Assembly (NCBI RefSeq): GCF_017583045.1
Contig: NZ_JAGFBF010000001.1
Location: forward strand, 186,001 to 250,000
Length of the DNA: 64,000 nt
Origin: Leucobacter tardus
GTDB lineage: Bacteria > Actinomycetota > Actinomycetes > Actinomycetales > Microbacteriaceae
Direction: 5' to 3'
The position numbers were made by a program, and so were the translations under genes. This document shows, piece after piece, positions 45,714 to 53,871 of this stretch; position 1 is the first letter of the stretch; every line of letters begins with the position of its first letter. The notes beneath the pieces were generated by a model. That model was given only the letters and a program-made list of their open reading frames with translations, did not search any database and was not told the DNA's origin.

Positions 45714-46736
45714 ATGCCACGCGTACGTCGGCCTCTCCCTGAAACACTGGACCGCGTGTTCACGCGATCCGAGGCGAGAGCGGCAGGCGTCGCAAGCCGC
45801 CGACTGGACGCACCCGATGTCGAACACCTCGCGTTCGGCGTATACCGCCGCGTGCTGACAGAATCCGATTCGAGCCTGCATTCCGCCGCCACCTGGCGGT
45901 GCCGTCAGCGCGATCTCGCTCGGGCGATACACCGTTCTCTGCCCGAGCACGCGTTCTTCTGCGGCCGCACGGCGGCGGTGCTCTGGAACCTGCCCGTTCC
46001 GGCGGGAACAGATGAGCGCGTGGACGTGGGAGCGACCGTTCCGGACCGGCCTCCCGAACGCGCCGGGATCCGCGGCACCCGATTCCAGGCCCACCTGGCG
46101 TCGCGAACGACGCTCTCAGGCACGCCCCTGATCGGCGCAGTCGACCTCTGGTGCACGTTGGGTCCACGTCTCGCTGATGACGACCTCGTCGCACTCGGCG
46201 ATGCCATCGTGCGTCGCGAGAGGATCCCGGGAACACAACGGCTGAAGCGACCCCCACTCGCAGACATCGAGGCCCTCGAACACGCTGCCAACGCGGGTCG
46301 GCGTGCGGGCATCGCGCGCCTGCGGCGAGCCCTGCAACTCCTGTCCCCGGACAGTGCGTCTGCCCCCGAGACCCACCTCAGGCTGCGATGCCGCGACTGG
46401 GGGTTCCCGAAACCTGAGTTGAACAGCGACGTCCTCGATGCGGACGGCAGACTTCTCGGCTGCAGTGATCTCGTATTTCGGGACTATCGAGTCGCCCTGG
46501 AGTATGAAGGAGACCACCATCGCGTCGACGCTCGTCAATGGGACCGGGACATCGCGAAGATCAGGGAACTCACGCAAGCTGGGTGGACCGTGATCCGCGT
46601 CACCGCACGGATGCTGTATCGAGACGACTTCGCGCTACGCATGGCGATCGAGCAGGCGCTCGTCCAGAGAGGGTGGGTTCAGCAGACCCCACGCCCCGCA
46701 AGAGTGCGACATTCTGTGCCGTATCGCCTTGAATAG
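45714..46736 (+). CDS. DUF559 (Vsr-like) endonuclease-domain protein
   Basis: 340 residues. The C-terminal ~100 residues carry the DUF559 core, VALEYEGDHHRVDARQWDRD then IRELTQAGWTVIRVTARML, which belongs to the Vsr/PD-(D/E)xK nuclease superfamily; Glu, Asp and His candidates for metal binding are in EYEGDHH. The N-terminal ~80 residues (DRVFTRSEARAAGVASRRLDAPDVEHLAFGVYRRV) resemble the AbiEi-type winged-helix region often found in such proteins. The ATG at 45714 has no clear ribosome-binding site. Its last ten codons and stop lie inside palindromic element R, and element L lies upstream. GC drops to roughly 55-62% in parts of the nuclease-coding section, below the neighbours. Gene neighbours are unrelated housekeeping and transport genes. 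Role unknown: defence, repair or a mobile passenger. Confidence 0.82.
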   Translation: MPRVRRPLPETLDRVFTRSEARAAGVASRRLDAPDVEHLAFGVYRRVLTESDSSLHSAATWRCRQRDLARAIHRSLPEHAFFCGRTAAVLWNLPVPAGTDERVDVGATVPDRPPERAGIRGTRFQAHLASRTTLSGTPLIGAVDLWCTLGPRLADDDLVALGDAIVRRERIPGTQRLKRPPLADIEALEHAANAGRRAGIARLRRALQLLSPDSASAPETHLRLRCRDWGFPKPELNSDVLDADGRLLGCSDLVFRDYRVALEYEGDHHRVDARQWDRDIAKIRELTQAGWTVIRVTARMLYRDDFALRMAIEQALVQRGWVQQTPRPARVRHSVPYRLE

Positions 46737-46754
46737 AACACAGAACGCCGCACT
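46703..46754 (+). repeat. Palindromic element R overlapping the DUF559 stop
   Basis: Left arm AGTGCGACATTCTGTGC (46703-46719) and right arm ACACAGAACGCCGCACT (46738-46754) pair at 14 of 17 positions around an 18-base loop. The right arm read on the other strand, AGTGCGGCGTTCTGTGT, and the matching arm of element L, AGTGCGGGATTCTGTGC, show these are copies of one motif. The DUF559 stop codon (46734-46736) lies in the loop. Confidence 0.85.
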
Positions 46755-46785
46755 GAAGCGGGCGCGGCCGGGCGGGCGCGGGCGG

Positions 46786-46829
46786 GCGGGGCGGGCGCGA
46801 GCGGGCGGGCGCGCTCCCGCCCGCCCCGC
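46786..46829. terminator. GC-rich terminator hairpin after the BCCT gene
   Basis: Two 18-bp arms (46786-46803 and 46812-46829) pair at 17 positions around an 8-base loop, ending one base before the BCCT stop codon. The region upstream to 46760 is a run of GGGCG/GGCGC units. It can end both the BCCT and the DUF559 transcripts. Confidence 0.75.
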
Positions 46830-46830
46830 G

Positions 46831-48495
46831 CTACTCCGCCGCGGCGTCGCGCGCGTCCGGCCGGATCGCGCGCGCCATCTCGTCGTGGGTGACGGGTCGA
46901 GTGCCGGCGAACCTCGCGTCGTTCCGCAGTTCTTTCACGAGGGAGACGCCGAGGAGCGCCACGATCACCGTGAACGGTACGGCCGACAGGATCGCCGCCT
47001 GTTGCAGCGCTTGGAGCCCGCCGACGATGAGCAGCACGATCGCGCACACCCCCGTGAGCACTCCCCACACGCCCAGCACCGGTTTCGTCGGGTTCATGGA
47101 TCCGCGTGACGAGAGCACGCTGAGCACGAACGTGTTCGAGTCGGCTCCCGAGACGAAGAAGAGCGCCACCATGAGCACGGTGAGGACCGAGGTGATGGCC
47201 GAGAGGGGCAGTTCCCCGAGCACCGCGAAGAAGGTGGTGTTCGTGTCTGCGAGCGTCTGTTCGCCGATCGAGGTGCCCCCGAACATGTCGAGGTTGATGG
47301 CGGTCCCGCCGAAGATCGTGAACCACACCGTGAAGACGGCGGTGGGCACGCCGAGCACGGCGATGACGAATTCGCGGATCGAGCGACCCTTCGAGATCTT
47401 CGCGAGGAAGATCCCGACGAACGCTCCCCAGCTGAGCCACCAGGCCATCATGAAGTAGGTCCACCACTGCATCCACTGCAGGTCTTCCGGGCTGTTGGGG
47501 GTGAGCAGCGCCACCATCGGGAACTCGGCGATGAACTGTCCGAACGAGCGGAAGTAGAGGTTGGAGATGAAGCTGGTGGGGCCGACGACGAGCACGTAGA
47601 CGCCGAGTGCGGCGGCGGCGAGCATGGTGGCCTGGCTGATCCATTTGATGCCGCGGGCGACGCCGGAGAGCGCTGACAGGGTGAAGATCACGGTGATGCC
47701 CGCGATGATGATGATCTGCACGAAGAGGTCGGTCGGCAGTCCGGTGAGCCGGTTCACGCCCTCAGCGATCTGCGAGGCGCCGAGTCCGAGCGAGGTGGTC
47801 GTGCCGAAGAGCGTGGCGATGATCGTGAAGACGTCGACGAGCTTGCCGAGCCACCCGTCCATGCTCTTGCCGAGCACGGGCCGGAGCATGGGCGAGACGA
47901 GACCGGTGTTGTGCCTGCGGTGGGTGGAGTAGGCGATCGCGAGTCCGAAGACGCCGAACAGGGCCCACGCGTTCGGCCCCCAGTTGAAGTAGGAGAACTG
48001 CATGGCGGTGACGGCGGCCTGCATGGTCTCGGGCTCCGCGAATCCGTGCGGCGGGTCCATGAAGTGGGTCATGGGTTCGGCTGCACCGTAGCTGATGAGG
48101 CCGATGCCCATGACGGTGCCGCAGATCATGGCGATCCATGCCCAGTTGCTGTACTCGGGCCGGTCGTGGTCTTCGCCGAGTCGCACGCGACCGAATCGGC
48201 TGATCGCGAGGTACAGCATGAGCACGATGCACCCGGTGGTGACGGCGAGGTAGGCCCACCCGATGTTCCGTGCCGACCAGTCGGACGCGGTCGTCATGGT
48301 GGCGCCGAGGTGCTCGGGCCAGATCGAGGCCCAGAGCACGAAGACCAGGATCAGCACCGTGGAGATGTAGAACACCGCCCCTGGCCGGTACCGCTGCTGC
48401 TCTGCACGCACCACGTCGATGGAGTGGGTGAGGAACGACTCGTCGTCGCCCCCCGGCCCGGGGCCGAGACCCGAGGAATCCTGCTGAGTGCTCAT
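46831..48495 (-). CDS. BCCT-family betaine/carnitine/choline transporter
   Basis: 554 residues with about 12 helices and a hydrophilic N-terminus. The family signature region reads WWLSWGAFVGIFLAKISKGRSIREFV, and the glycine- and tryptophan-rich helices (GIGLISYGAAEPMTHF, FSYFNWGPNAWALFG) are typical. BCCT carriers import quaternary amines such as glycine betaine, choline, carnitine or ectoine. Start at ATG 48495, with AAGGA ten bases upstream. It lies downstream of the SnoaL-flavin reductase gene on the same strand and next to the GntR-controlled oxidative genes, so its substrate may be what that pathway degrades rather than only an osmolyte. Confidence 0.94.
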   Translation of the reverse strand: MSTQQDSSGLGPGPGGDDESFLTHSIDVVRAEQQRYRPGAVFYISTVLILVFVLWASIWPEHLGATMTTASDWSARNIGWAYLAVTTGCIVLMLYLAISRFGRVRLGEDHDRPEYSNWAWIAMICGTVMGIGLISYGAAEPMTHFMDPPHGFAEPETMQAAVTAMQFSYFNWGPNAWALFGVFGLAIAYSTHRRHNTGLVSPMLRPVLGKSMDGWLGKLVDVFTIIATLFGTTTSLGLGASQIAEGVNRLTGLPTDLFVQIIIIAGITVIFTLSALSGVARGIKWISQATMLAAAALGVYVLVVGPTSFISNLYFRSFGQFIAEFPMVALLTPNSPEDLQWMQWWTYFMMAWWLSWGAFVGIFLAKISKGRSIREFVIAVLGVPTAVFTVWFTIFGGTAINLDMFGGTSIGEQTLADTNTTFFAVLGELPLSAITSVLTVLMVALFFVSGADSNTFVLSVLSSRGSMNPTKPVLGVWGVLTGVCAIVLLIVGGLQALQQAAILSAVPFTVIVALLGVSLVKELRNDARFAGTRPVTHDEMARAIRPDARDAAAE

Positions 48496-48547
48496 GCGGT
48501 ACACGTCCTTGTGTCGGAAGGATGGCCTGGCGCGGCCATTGGATGGG

Positions 48548-48567
48548 CGGCGCCCGATGGGGCGCCG
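48548..48567. terminator. Hairpin between the reductase and BCCT genes
   Basis: CGGCGCCC and GGGCGCCG pair perfectly around a GATG loop, between the flavin reductase stop and the BCCT start. It may attenuate read-through or mark a processing site. Confidence 0.5.
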
Positions 48568-48598
48568 TGGGAGGTGCGGGATCGGGGCCCGCCGGGGT

Positions 48599-49546
48599 TC
48601 AGAGCTCGGTGAGTTCGGCGCCGTCGAAGAACCGGCCGGCCTTGTAGACCATGGGCTCGACGTCGGCGAGTTCGGCGTGCGTCACCTTGGCGATGAACAC
48701 CGTATGCGTCTTGGCTTGGAATCGCTCTTTGATCTCGGCCTCGATGGAGGCGGCGGATCCGTCGATGAGCGGGCTCCCTGACGGGCCTGCGTGCCAGTCG
48801 AGGTCGGCGAACTTGTCGGCGCCCTTCGATGCGAAGACACCCACGGTGTCGCGCTGGGCGTGGCTCATGATGTTGATGCCGAGGTGCGTCGACTTGAACA
48901 GCGAGGCGTAGGTGCTCGTCGTCTTCTGCACGCACACGAGCACGAGCGGCGGATCGAGCGAGACGGAGGCGTAGGAGTTCGCCGCGAGTCCGCGCGGCTT
49001 GCCCTCGGCGTCGATCGTGGTGACGACGGTGACCCCGGTGATGAACTGCCGGTTGAACCCCTTGAGCGCGTCGAGCGAGGGGATACCGCTCAGGTCGTCG
49101 ACGACCGAGTCGTCCGCTTCGAATGCGGATCGGAGCGACGGTACCCCGAGGTCGCGAAGCAGCTCGCTCTGATCCCAGGTCACTTCTTCGCGCGCGATCT
49201 TGCCGTCGCGGAACTCGACCAGGTTCGACCCGCGCGTTTCGACGCGGGTGCCGCTGGCGGGTACGCCCTGCAGGTCGTTCGTGAACGTGCCGGTGGTGCT
49301 CCAGAAGATCGCTGCCGACTGCCCCGTCTCATCGATCACGAGATTGTCGACCGTCGTGACGAGGTCGGGGAAGGCGGCTCTGACTTCACTGATCTCGCGC
49401 TTCAGCGCTTCGGCGTCGGTCACGCGCTTCGAGCTCGTACTCACGCGTTCGTAGTTCTCGTGCAGGATCGCGTCGAAGGCGTCGAGCTCGCCCCGGTCCC
49501 ACGCGGCTTCCCACGCGCCAATCACAGCTTCCTTGATCTGATGCAT
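48599..49546 (-). CDS. SnoaL-like domain fused to flavin reductase
   Basis: 315 residues, two domains. Residues 1-135 form a SnoaL/NTF2-like cone (AWEAAWDRGELDAFDAILHENY, then VEFRDGKIAREEVTWDQ). Residues 160-312 are a flavin reductase-like FMN domain (ITGVTVVTT, GLAANSYASVSLDPPLVLVCV, HLGINIMSH), as in HpaC-type partners of two-component monooxygenases. It should use NAD(P)H to make reduced FMN for the luciferase-like monooxygenase at 54102-55148; the cyclase-like domain may act on the oxygenated product. The ATG lies seven bases after a TAGCAT -10 box, so the mRNA is probably leaderless; a TTG 13 codons upstream is rejected. Confidence 0.9.
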   Translation of the reverse strand: MHQIKEAVIGAWEAAWDRGELDAFDAILHENYERVSTSSKRVTDAEALKREISEVRAAFPDLVTTVDNLVIDETGQSAAIFWSTTGTFTNDLQGVPASGTRVETRGSNLVEFRDGKIAREEVTWDQSELLRDLGVPSLRSAFEADDSVVDDLSGIPSLDALKGFNRQFITGVTVVTTIDAEGKPRGLAANSYASVSLDPPLVLVCVQKTTSTYASLFKSTHLGINIMSHAQRDTVGVFASKGADKFADLDWHAGPSGSPLIDGSAASIEAEIKERFQAKTHTVFIAKVTHAELADVEPMVYKAGRFFDGAELTEL

Positions 49547-49553
49547 ACAAGGA

Positions 49554-49581
49554 ATGCTAACAGTGATCGTGAAATCGTCAA
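49554..49581 (-). promoter_or_regulatory. Promoter of the SnoaL-flavin reductase gene
   Basis: On the minus strand TTGACG (49581-49576) is followed after 16 bases by TAGCAT (49559-49554), and the ATG begins seven bases later. This is a near-consensus sigma-70-type promoter whose start point should coincide with the ATG. Confidence 0.7.
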
Positions 49582-49627
49582 GCAACTCGCTTGAAACAGC
49601 CAGTTCACAGGAAATTGCCGCACAACA

Positions 49628-49656
49628 TTGACCCCCTCATGAATGCAAGATACGGT
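49628..49656 (+). promoter_or_regulatory. Promoter of the GntR-led catabolic operon
   Basis: TTGACC (49628-49633), a 17-base spacer and TACGGT (49651-49656) precede the ATG at 49663 by six bases, so transcription should start at or next to the ATG. The 8-mers ATGCAAGA repeat at 49643-49650 and 49663-49670, 20 bases apart, and TGTATGCA (49660-49667) has its exact complement TGCATACA at 49542-49549 on the divergent gene's start codon. These are the natural candidates for the GntR operator. Confidence 0.7.
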
Positions 49657-49662
49657 TGATGT

Positions 49663-50340
49663 ATGCAAGAAGGCACGATTCTCGAGCGCCTCCGCGACAT
49701 GGTCGTCAGCGGCTCCGCTCCTCCCGGCGAACTCCTCGGCGAGATCGCACTCGCTCAAGAGTTCGAGGTCAGCCGTACGCCCGTGCGCGAAGCGCTGAAG
49801 CAGCTCGAGCGCGAAGGGCTCGTCGAAGTCCGCCCGCGCGTCGGCACGTTCGTGCGCAAACCCACGGAGCGAGAGATCCTCGAGCTGTTCCAGCTGAAGG
49901 AGTCCCTCGAGGGGCTGGCTGCGGGGCTCCTCGCCCAGCGCGGCGAGGTCGCCGAACTCCGCATCCTCCGCCAGAACGTCGCCGACGAGAGCGCGGTCGT
50001 CGAGGCCGGGGATGCCCGGGCGTACGCCACGCTCGTCCACGAGTTCCATCACACGCTCGTGACGGGTGCGGACAACCAGAAGCTCGCCGAGCACTACGCA
50101 CTGCTGATGAACCAGCTCGCCTACCACCGCATCGTCACCCAGACGCTCGCGCTCCCCGGCCGACTCGGGGCGTCGCTCAGCGAGCACGGCAGAATTCTCG
50201 CCGCGATCGAATCGAAGGACGCGTTGGCGGCCGAGTTCGCCACCCGCAATCACGTGGCGCAGTCGCGCCAGGCGGCGACGCTCGCGCGCATCCACGAGCA
50301 CGACGGCGGCGCCGTCCCAGCGACAGGAGACCAGGCATGA
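49663..50340 (+). CDS. GntR-family regulator, FCD subfamily
   Basis: 225 residues. The winged helix-turn-helix is clear in GEIALAQEFEVSRTPVREALKQLEREGLVEVRPRVGTFV (about 27-65). The all-helical FCD effector domain follows; metal-site-type residues include Asp/His in LVHEFHHTLV and HGRILAAIESKD. FCD regulators usually bind carboxylates or sugar acids and repress an adjacent pathway. It is the first gene of a seven-gene unit and overlaps the next by four bases, so it is autoregulated with the pathway. The mRNA is probably leaderless. Confidence 0.93.
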   Translation: MQEGTILERLRDMVVSGSAPPGELLGEIALAQEFEVSRTPVREALKQLEREGLVEVRPRVGTFVRKPTEREILELFQLKESLEGLAAGLLAQRGEVAELRILRQNVADESAVVEAGDARAYATLVHEFHHTLVTGADNQKLAEHYALLMNQLAYHRIVTQTLALPGRLGASLSEHGRILAAIESKDALAAEFATRNHVAQSRQAATLARIHEHDGGAVPATGDQA

Positions 50341-50993
50341 CCCCGCCCCCCACCACCGTCGATCTCTTCGCGCGCTCGACATTGAACGACATCGGCGACA
50401 TCGCGCGCGCCATCGGACTCCGCCGCCTCTCGACGCAGATCGAAGAGGCTCCGGGTCCGAATGGCGGCACGACGCATCGCGCCGCGGCGATCGCGGTCAT
50501 CCGCAACCCCTGGACGGGTACCGGCACGGACCACGACCTCGCACCCGAGGGGGAGCGCATCGCCCCGGTGCTCGCCAAACTCCTGACCGATCGTCTGCTC
50601 GACGCACTCGGCGGCGCGGAGGCGGTGGCGGCGTTCGGCAAGGCCGCGCTGGTCGGCGCGCACGGCGAGTTGGAGCACGCGGCCGCGCTCATCCACACCC
50701 CATACTTCGGCAACCTCGTGCGCGAAGCGCTCGAAGGCACTTCGATCCTCTGCTTCGCGGACGGCCGCGCCGAGCCCGGCGAGCTGTTGCGCGTGCCGCT
50801 CTGGCACAAGACGGCCGCCGCGACCCGGGACTACTACCAGACCCTCGACGTCGCTCTGCCCGACGCCCCGCATGCCGACGAGATCGTCGTCATCGCCGCC
50901 GCATCGACGGGGCCGCGGCCTCACGCGCGCATCGGCGACCGAGCGACCGACCGGCCCATCACCTCCGAGATCCTGAAGGAGATCACCCTGTGA
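50337..50993 (+). CDS. AA_synth (DUF1185) family protein, first copy
   Basis: 218 residues of the PF06684 amino-acid-synthesis family, whose solved member has a variant of the Bacillus chorismate mutase fold. Key blocks are AAIAVIRNPWTGTG, AAFGKAALVGAHGELEHAAALIH and LPDAPHADEIVVIAAASTG. The family name reflects an untested link to amino acid metabolism; enzymatic activity is not established. It overlaps gntR by ATGA and the second copy by GTGA. Paired copies in one operon suggest a hetero-oligomer or consecutive steps. Confidence 0.85.
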   Translation: MTPPPTTVDLFARSTLNDIGDIARAIGLRRLSTQIEEAPGPNGGTTHRAAAIAVIRNPWTGTGTDHDLAPEGERIAPVLAKLLTDRLLDALGGAEAVAAFGKAALVGAHGELEHAAALIHTPYFGNLVREALEGTSILCFADGRAEPGELLRVPLWHKTAAATRDYYQTLDVALPDAPHADEIVVIAAASTGPRPHARIGDRATDRPITSEILKEITL

Positions 50994-51562
50994 GCACTGA
51001 GCGCACCACCGAACTGGCCCCCCGCAAAATCTTCACCATCGTCGAGGAGACCCTGTTCGAGGGCGGCCGCCCCGTCGACCCGCTCGCCCGCGTCGCCATC
51101 GTGGGCGCGGTGTTCCCGAACCCGTGGGCGGGTCAGGGGTTCGTCGACGACCTGCTGCCCGGCATCAACGCGGTGGCGTCGGATCTCGGCGCGCTGCTCG
51201 CCCCCCGCGTGATGGCGGCGCTCGACGCCCCGCTCGAGGCGTACGGCAAGGCGGCCATCATCGGCTTGAACGGTGAGGTGGAGCATGGATCGGGCATCAT
51301 CCACAATCTGCGCTTCGGCGATCACTTCCGCAACGCCGCGAACGCGACGACCCTGCTGCCCGCGGTCGAGAAGCGCGGGCCGGCCGGGATCTCCTTCGAC
51401 ATTCCGCTGAAGCACTTCACCGACATGAAGATCCGCTCGCACCACCAGACCGTTGAGGTCCGTGTGGCAGATGCTCCGCACGCCGACGAGATTCTGATCG
51501 CGCTCGCCGGCGCGAACCGCGGCCGTCCGCAGCAGCGGCTGGCCGAGCTCGGCCAGGACTGA
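50990..51562 (+). CDS. AA_synth (DUF1185) family protein, second copy
   Basis: 190 residues, starting at a GTG overlapping the stop of the first copy. The same blocks appear: VAIVGAVFPNPWAGQG, EAYGKAAIIGLNGEVEHGSGIIH and VADAPHADEILIALAGANRGRP. The motif (Y/F)GKAA(I/L)(I/V)G, then GE(V/L)EH, is shared and probably forms the active or binding site. The overall divergence indicates an old duplication with separate roles. Translationally coupled to its paralogue. Confidence 0.87.
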   Translation: MSTERTTELAPRKIFTIVEETLFEGGRPVDPLARVAIVGAVFPNPWAGQGFVDDLLPGINAVASDLGALLAPRVMAALDAPLEAYGKAAIIGLNGEVEHGSGIIHNLRFGDHFRNAANATTLLPAVEKRGPAGISFDIPLKHFTDMKIRSHHQTVEVRVADAPHADEILIALAGANRGRPQQRLAELGQD

Positions 51563-51592
51563 CCGTCCGGACCCGAGAGCGAGATTCCACCG

Positions 51593-52387
51593 ATGCACTC
51601 CGCTTCAGACGTACCCGCGCCGCACGCGTCGGGCACTCCCGTCGTGCTGCTCCACGGCGTGGGCCTCGACCGGACGATGTGGGATCCGCTCATCGCGCGA
51701 CTCGAGACCGATGGTCATCGGTGCATCGCGATCGATCTGCCGGGCCACGGCGCGCAGCCGCCGCTGCGCGAGCCGCAGACGCTGGCGTCGCTCGCGGCGG
51801 ATGTGCTCGAGCGTCTGCCGAACGGCGCTCCCGATGACCGCGTGCACCTCGTGGGCTTCTCGCTCGGTGCCCTCATCGCCCAGCACATCGCGCGCTTCGC
51901 GCCGGATCGCGTGGCGACGCTCACCAGCGTGAACTCGGTGTGCCGACGAACGCCGGACGAAGCCGCGAAGGTGGAGGCCAGACTCGCGACCGCTGGCGAC
52001 GACTTCGCCGAGGGCGTCGAGGCGTCGATCGAGCGCTGGTACCCGGCCGCCACGACCACCGTGCCGCCCGAGGTCATCGCGGGCACGCGACGCACACTGC
52101 TCGCGAACGATCTCGAGTCGTACCTCCACGCGTACACGGTCTTCGTGCGCGGGGATCGCGAGATCGGGCCGGAGCTCGGCGCGATCTCCGCTCCGGCGCT
52201 CGCCATCACCGGTGAGCTCGACCCCGGGTCCACGCCCGAGATGTCGCGGCGCCTCGCGGCGGCGATCCCGGACTGCCGCGTCACCATCGTGCCGGGCGCA
52301 CGGCACATGATGCCGGTCGAGGACACGCCGGCGCTCGCACCGGCCATCACCGCATTCATCGCAGCATCGGAAGGAAGGTCATCATGA
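51593..52387 (+). CDS. Alpha/beta-hydrolase
   Basis: 264 residues. Fold markers: VVLLHGVGLDRTMW (oxyanion loop), LVGFSLGALIAQHIARF with nucleophile Ser in GFSLG, Asp in TGELDPGSTP and His in PGARHMMPVED, so the Ser-Asp-His triad is complete. It resembles 3-oxoadipate enol-lactonase and RutD-like enzymes, which act late in ring-cleavage pathways, but the family is broad. It lies 30 bases after the second AA_synth gene and overlaps the aldehyde dehydrogenase gene. Confidence 0.92.
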   Translation: MHSASDVPAPHASGTPVVLLHGVGLDRTMWDPLIARLETDGHRCIAIDLPGHGAQPPLREPQTLASLAADVLERLPNGAPDDRVHLVGFSLGALIAQHIARFAPDRVATLTSVNSVCRRTPDEAAKVEARLATAGDDFAEGVEASIERWYPAATTTVPPEVIAGTRRTLLANDLESYLHAYTVFVRGDREIGPELGAISAPALAITGELDPGSTPEMSRRLAAAIPDCRVTIVPGARHMMPVEDTPALAPAITAFIAASEGRSS

Positions 52388-53868
52388 CTGAACGCCTGCA
52401 GCACTTCATCGGCGGCGCGCACGTCGCGCCCGTCGACGGCGAGTACTTCGCCAGCACCAACCCCGCGACGCTCGACGTGCTCTACGAAGCCGCGCGCGGC
52501 ACCGCGGCGGACGTCGACCGGGCCGTGACCGCGGCCCGCACCGCATTCGAGTCGCCGGCCTGGGCAGGACTCACCGCGACGCGACGCGGGCACCTGCTGC
52601 GTCGTCTCGCCGATCTCGTGGGCGAGCACGCCGACGAGCTGGCCCTGCTCGAGAGCCTCGACAACGGCAAGCTGCTGCGCGAGATGCGCGGGCAGATGCG
52701 GACGCTGCCCGAGTACTTCTACTACTACGCCGGCCTCGCCGACAAGGTGCAGGGCGCGCAGATCCCGGCGTCGAACCTCGCGATCCTGAACTACACGCAG
52801 CGCGAGCCGCTCGGCGTGGTGGGCGCGATCACACCCTGGAACTCGCCCCTCACGCTCACGACGTCGAAGATCGCCCCCGCGCTGGCGGCGGGCAACACGG
52901 TCGTCATCAAGCCGAGCGAGTACACCTCGCGCACCGTGCTGCGTCTCGCCGAGCTCGCGGCGGAAGCCGGGTTCCCCGACGGCGTCATCAACGTCGTGAC
53001 GGGTCTCGGGGTCGAAGCGGGCGCCCCCCTCGTCAGCCACCCCGCGCTCGCCAAGATCTCGTTCACCGGCTCGACCGCGACGGGATCGCGCATCGCCTCG
53101 GAGGCCGCGGCGCGGTTCATCGGCTGCACGCTCGAACTCGGCGGGAAGAGCCCGAACATCGTCTTCGACGACGCCGACGTGTCGAACGCGGCGATGGGCG
53201 TGATTGCCGGAATCTACGCCGCAGGCGGTCAGACCTGCATCGCGGGAAGTCGCGTGTTCGCCCACAAGGCCGTCTACGACGAACTGCTCGAGCGGGTCAC
53301 CGAGCGCGCACGGTCGATCACGATCGGCGACCCCCTCGCCGATGAGACCGAACTCGGACCGCTCGCCTTCGCCGACCAGCTCGACAAGGTCGACTCGTAC
53401 GTGCAGCTCGGCGCATCGGAGGGCGCGCGCGTCCACGCGGGCGGTGGGCGGCCCGACGGCCTCGAACTGCCCGGATACTTCTACTCCCCCACCGTGCTGA
53501 CCGATGTGCACAACGACATGCGCGTCGTGCGCGAGGAGATCTTCGGTCCGGTGGCGGCGATCATGCCGTTCGAGCACGAAGACGAACTCGTCGCGCTCGC
53601 GAACGACACCGAGTACGGCCTCGCCGCGGGCGTGTGGACGCAGAACCTCGCGCGCGCCCACCGGCTCGCCCGTCGCCTCGACGCCGGCACGATCTGGGTG
53701 AACACCTACCGGGCGATGTCGCCGATGTCGCCCCGGCAGGGATTCAAGAGCTCGGGCGTCGGCATCGAGCACGGCATCGAGTCGATGCAGGAGTACACCC
53801 GGCTCAAGAGCGTGTGGATCAACACCGACGAGGGACCGGTCGCCGATCCCTTCGTGATGCGGAGCTGA
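52384..53868 (+). CDS. NAD(P)-dependent aldehyde dehydrogenase
   Basis: 494 residues, full length. Conserved residues: ITPWNSPL, VIKPSEYTSRTVL (cofactor), FTGSTATGSRI, catalytic Glu in LELGGKSPNI and catalytic Cys in GGQTCIAGSR, then EIFGPV. Most like the betaine-aldehyde or hydroxymuconic semialdehyde dehydrogenase group; the specificity cannot be read directly. It overlaps the hydrolase gene by ATGA and is followed after three bases by the tautomerase gene. Likely oxidises an aldehyde produced by the monooxygenase or the hydrolase. Confidence 0.95.
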   Translation: MTERLQHFIGGAHVAPVDGEYFASTNPATLDVLYEAARGTAADVDRAVTAARTAFESPAWAGLTATRRGHLLRRLADLVGEHADELALLESLDNGKLLREMRGQMRTLPEYFYYYAGLADKVQGAQIPASNLAILNYTQREPLGVVGAITPWNSPLTLTTSKIAPALAAGNTVVIKPSEYTSRTVLRLAELAAEAGFPDGVINVVTGLGVEAGAPLVSHPALAKISFTGSTATGSRIASEAAARFIGCTLELGGKSPNIVFDDADVSNAAMGVIAGIYAAGGQTCIAGSRVFAHKAVYDELLERVTERARSITIGDPLADETELGPLAFADQLDKVDSYVQLGASEGARVHAGGGRPDGLELPGYFYSPTVLTDVHNDMRVVREEIFGPVAAIMPFEHEDELVALANDTEYGLAAGVWTQNLARAHRLARRLDAGTIWVNTYRAMSPMSPRQGFKSSGVGIEHGIESMQEYTRLKSVWINTDEGPVADPFVMRS

Positions 53869-53871
53869 CCC

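Noticed and set aside
45574-46736. Insertion sequence or transposon
   Set aside because: No transposase and no terminal inverted repeats with target duplication were found; L and R are direct copies of a palindrome rather than classic transposon ends.
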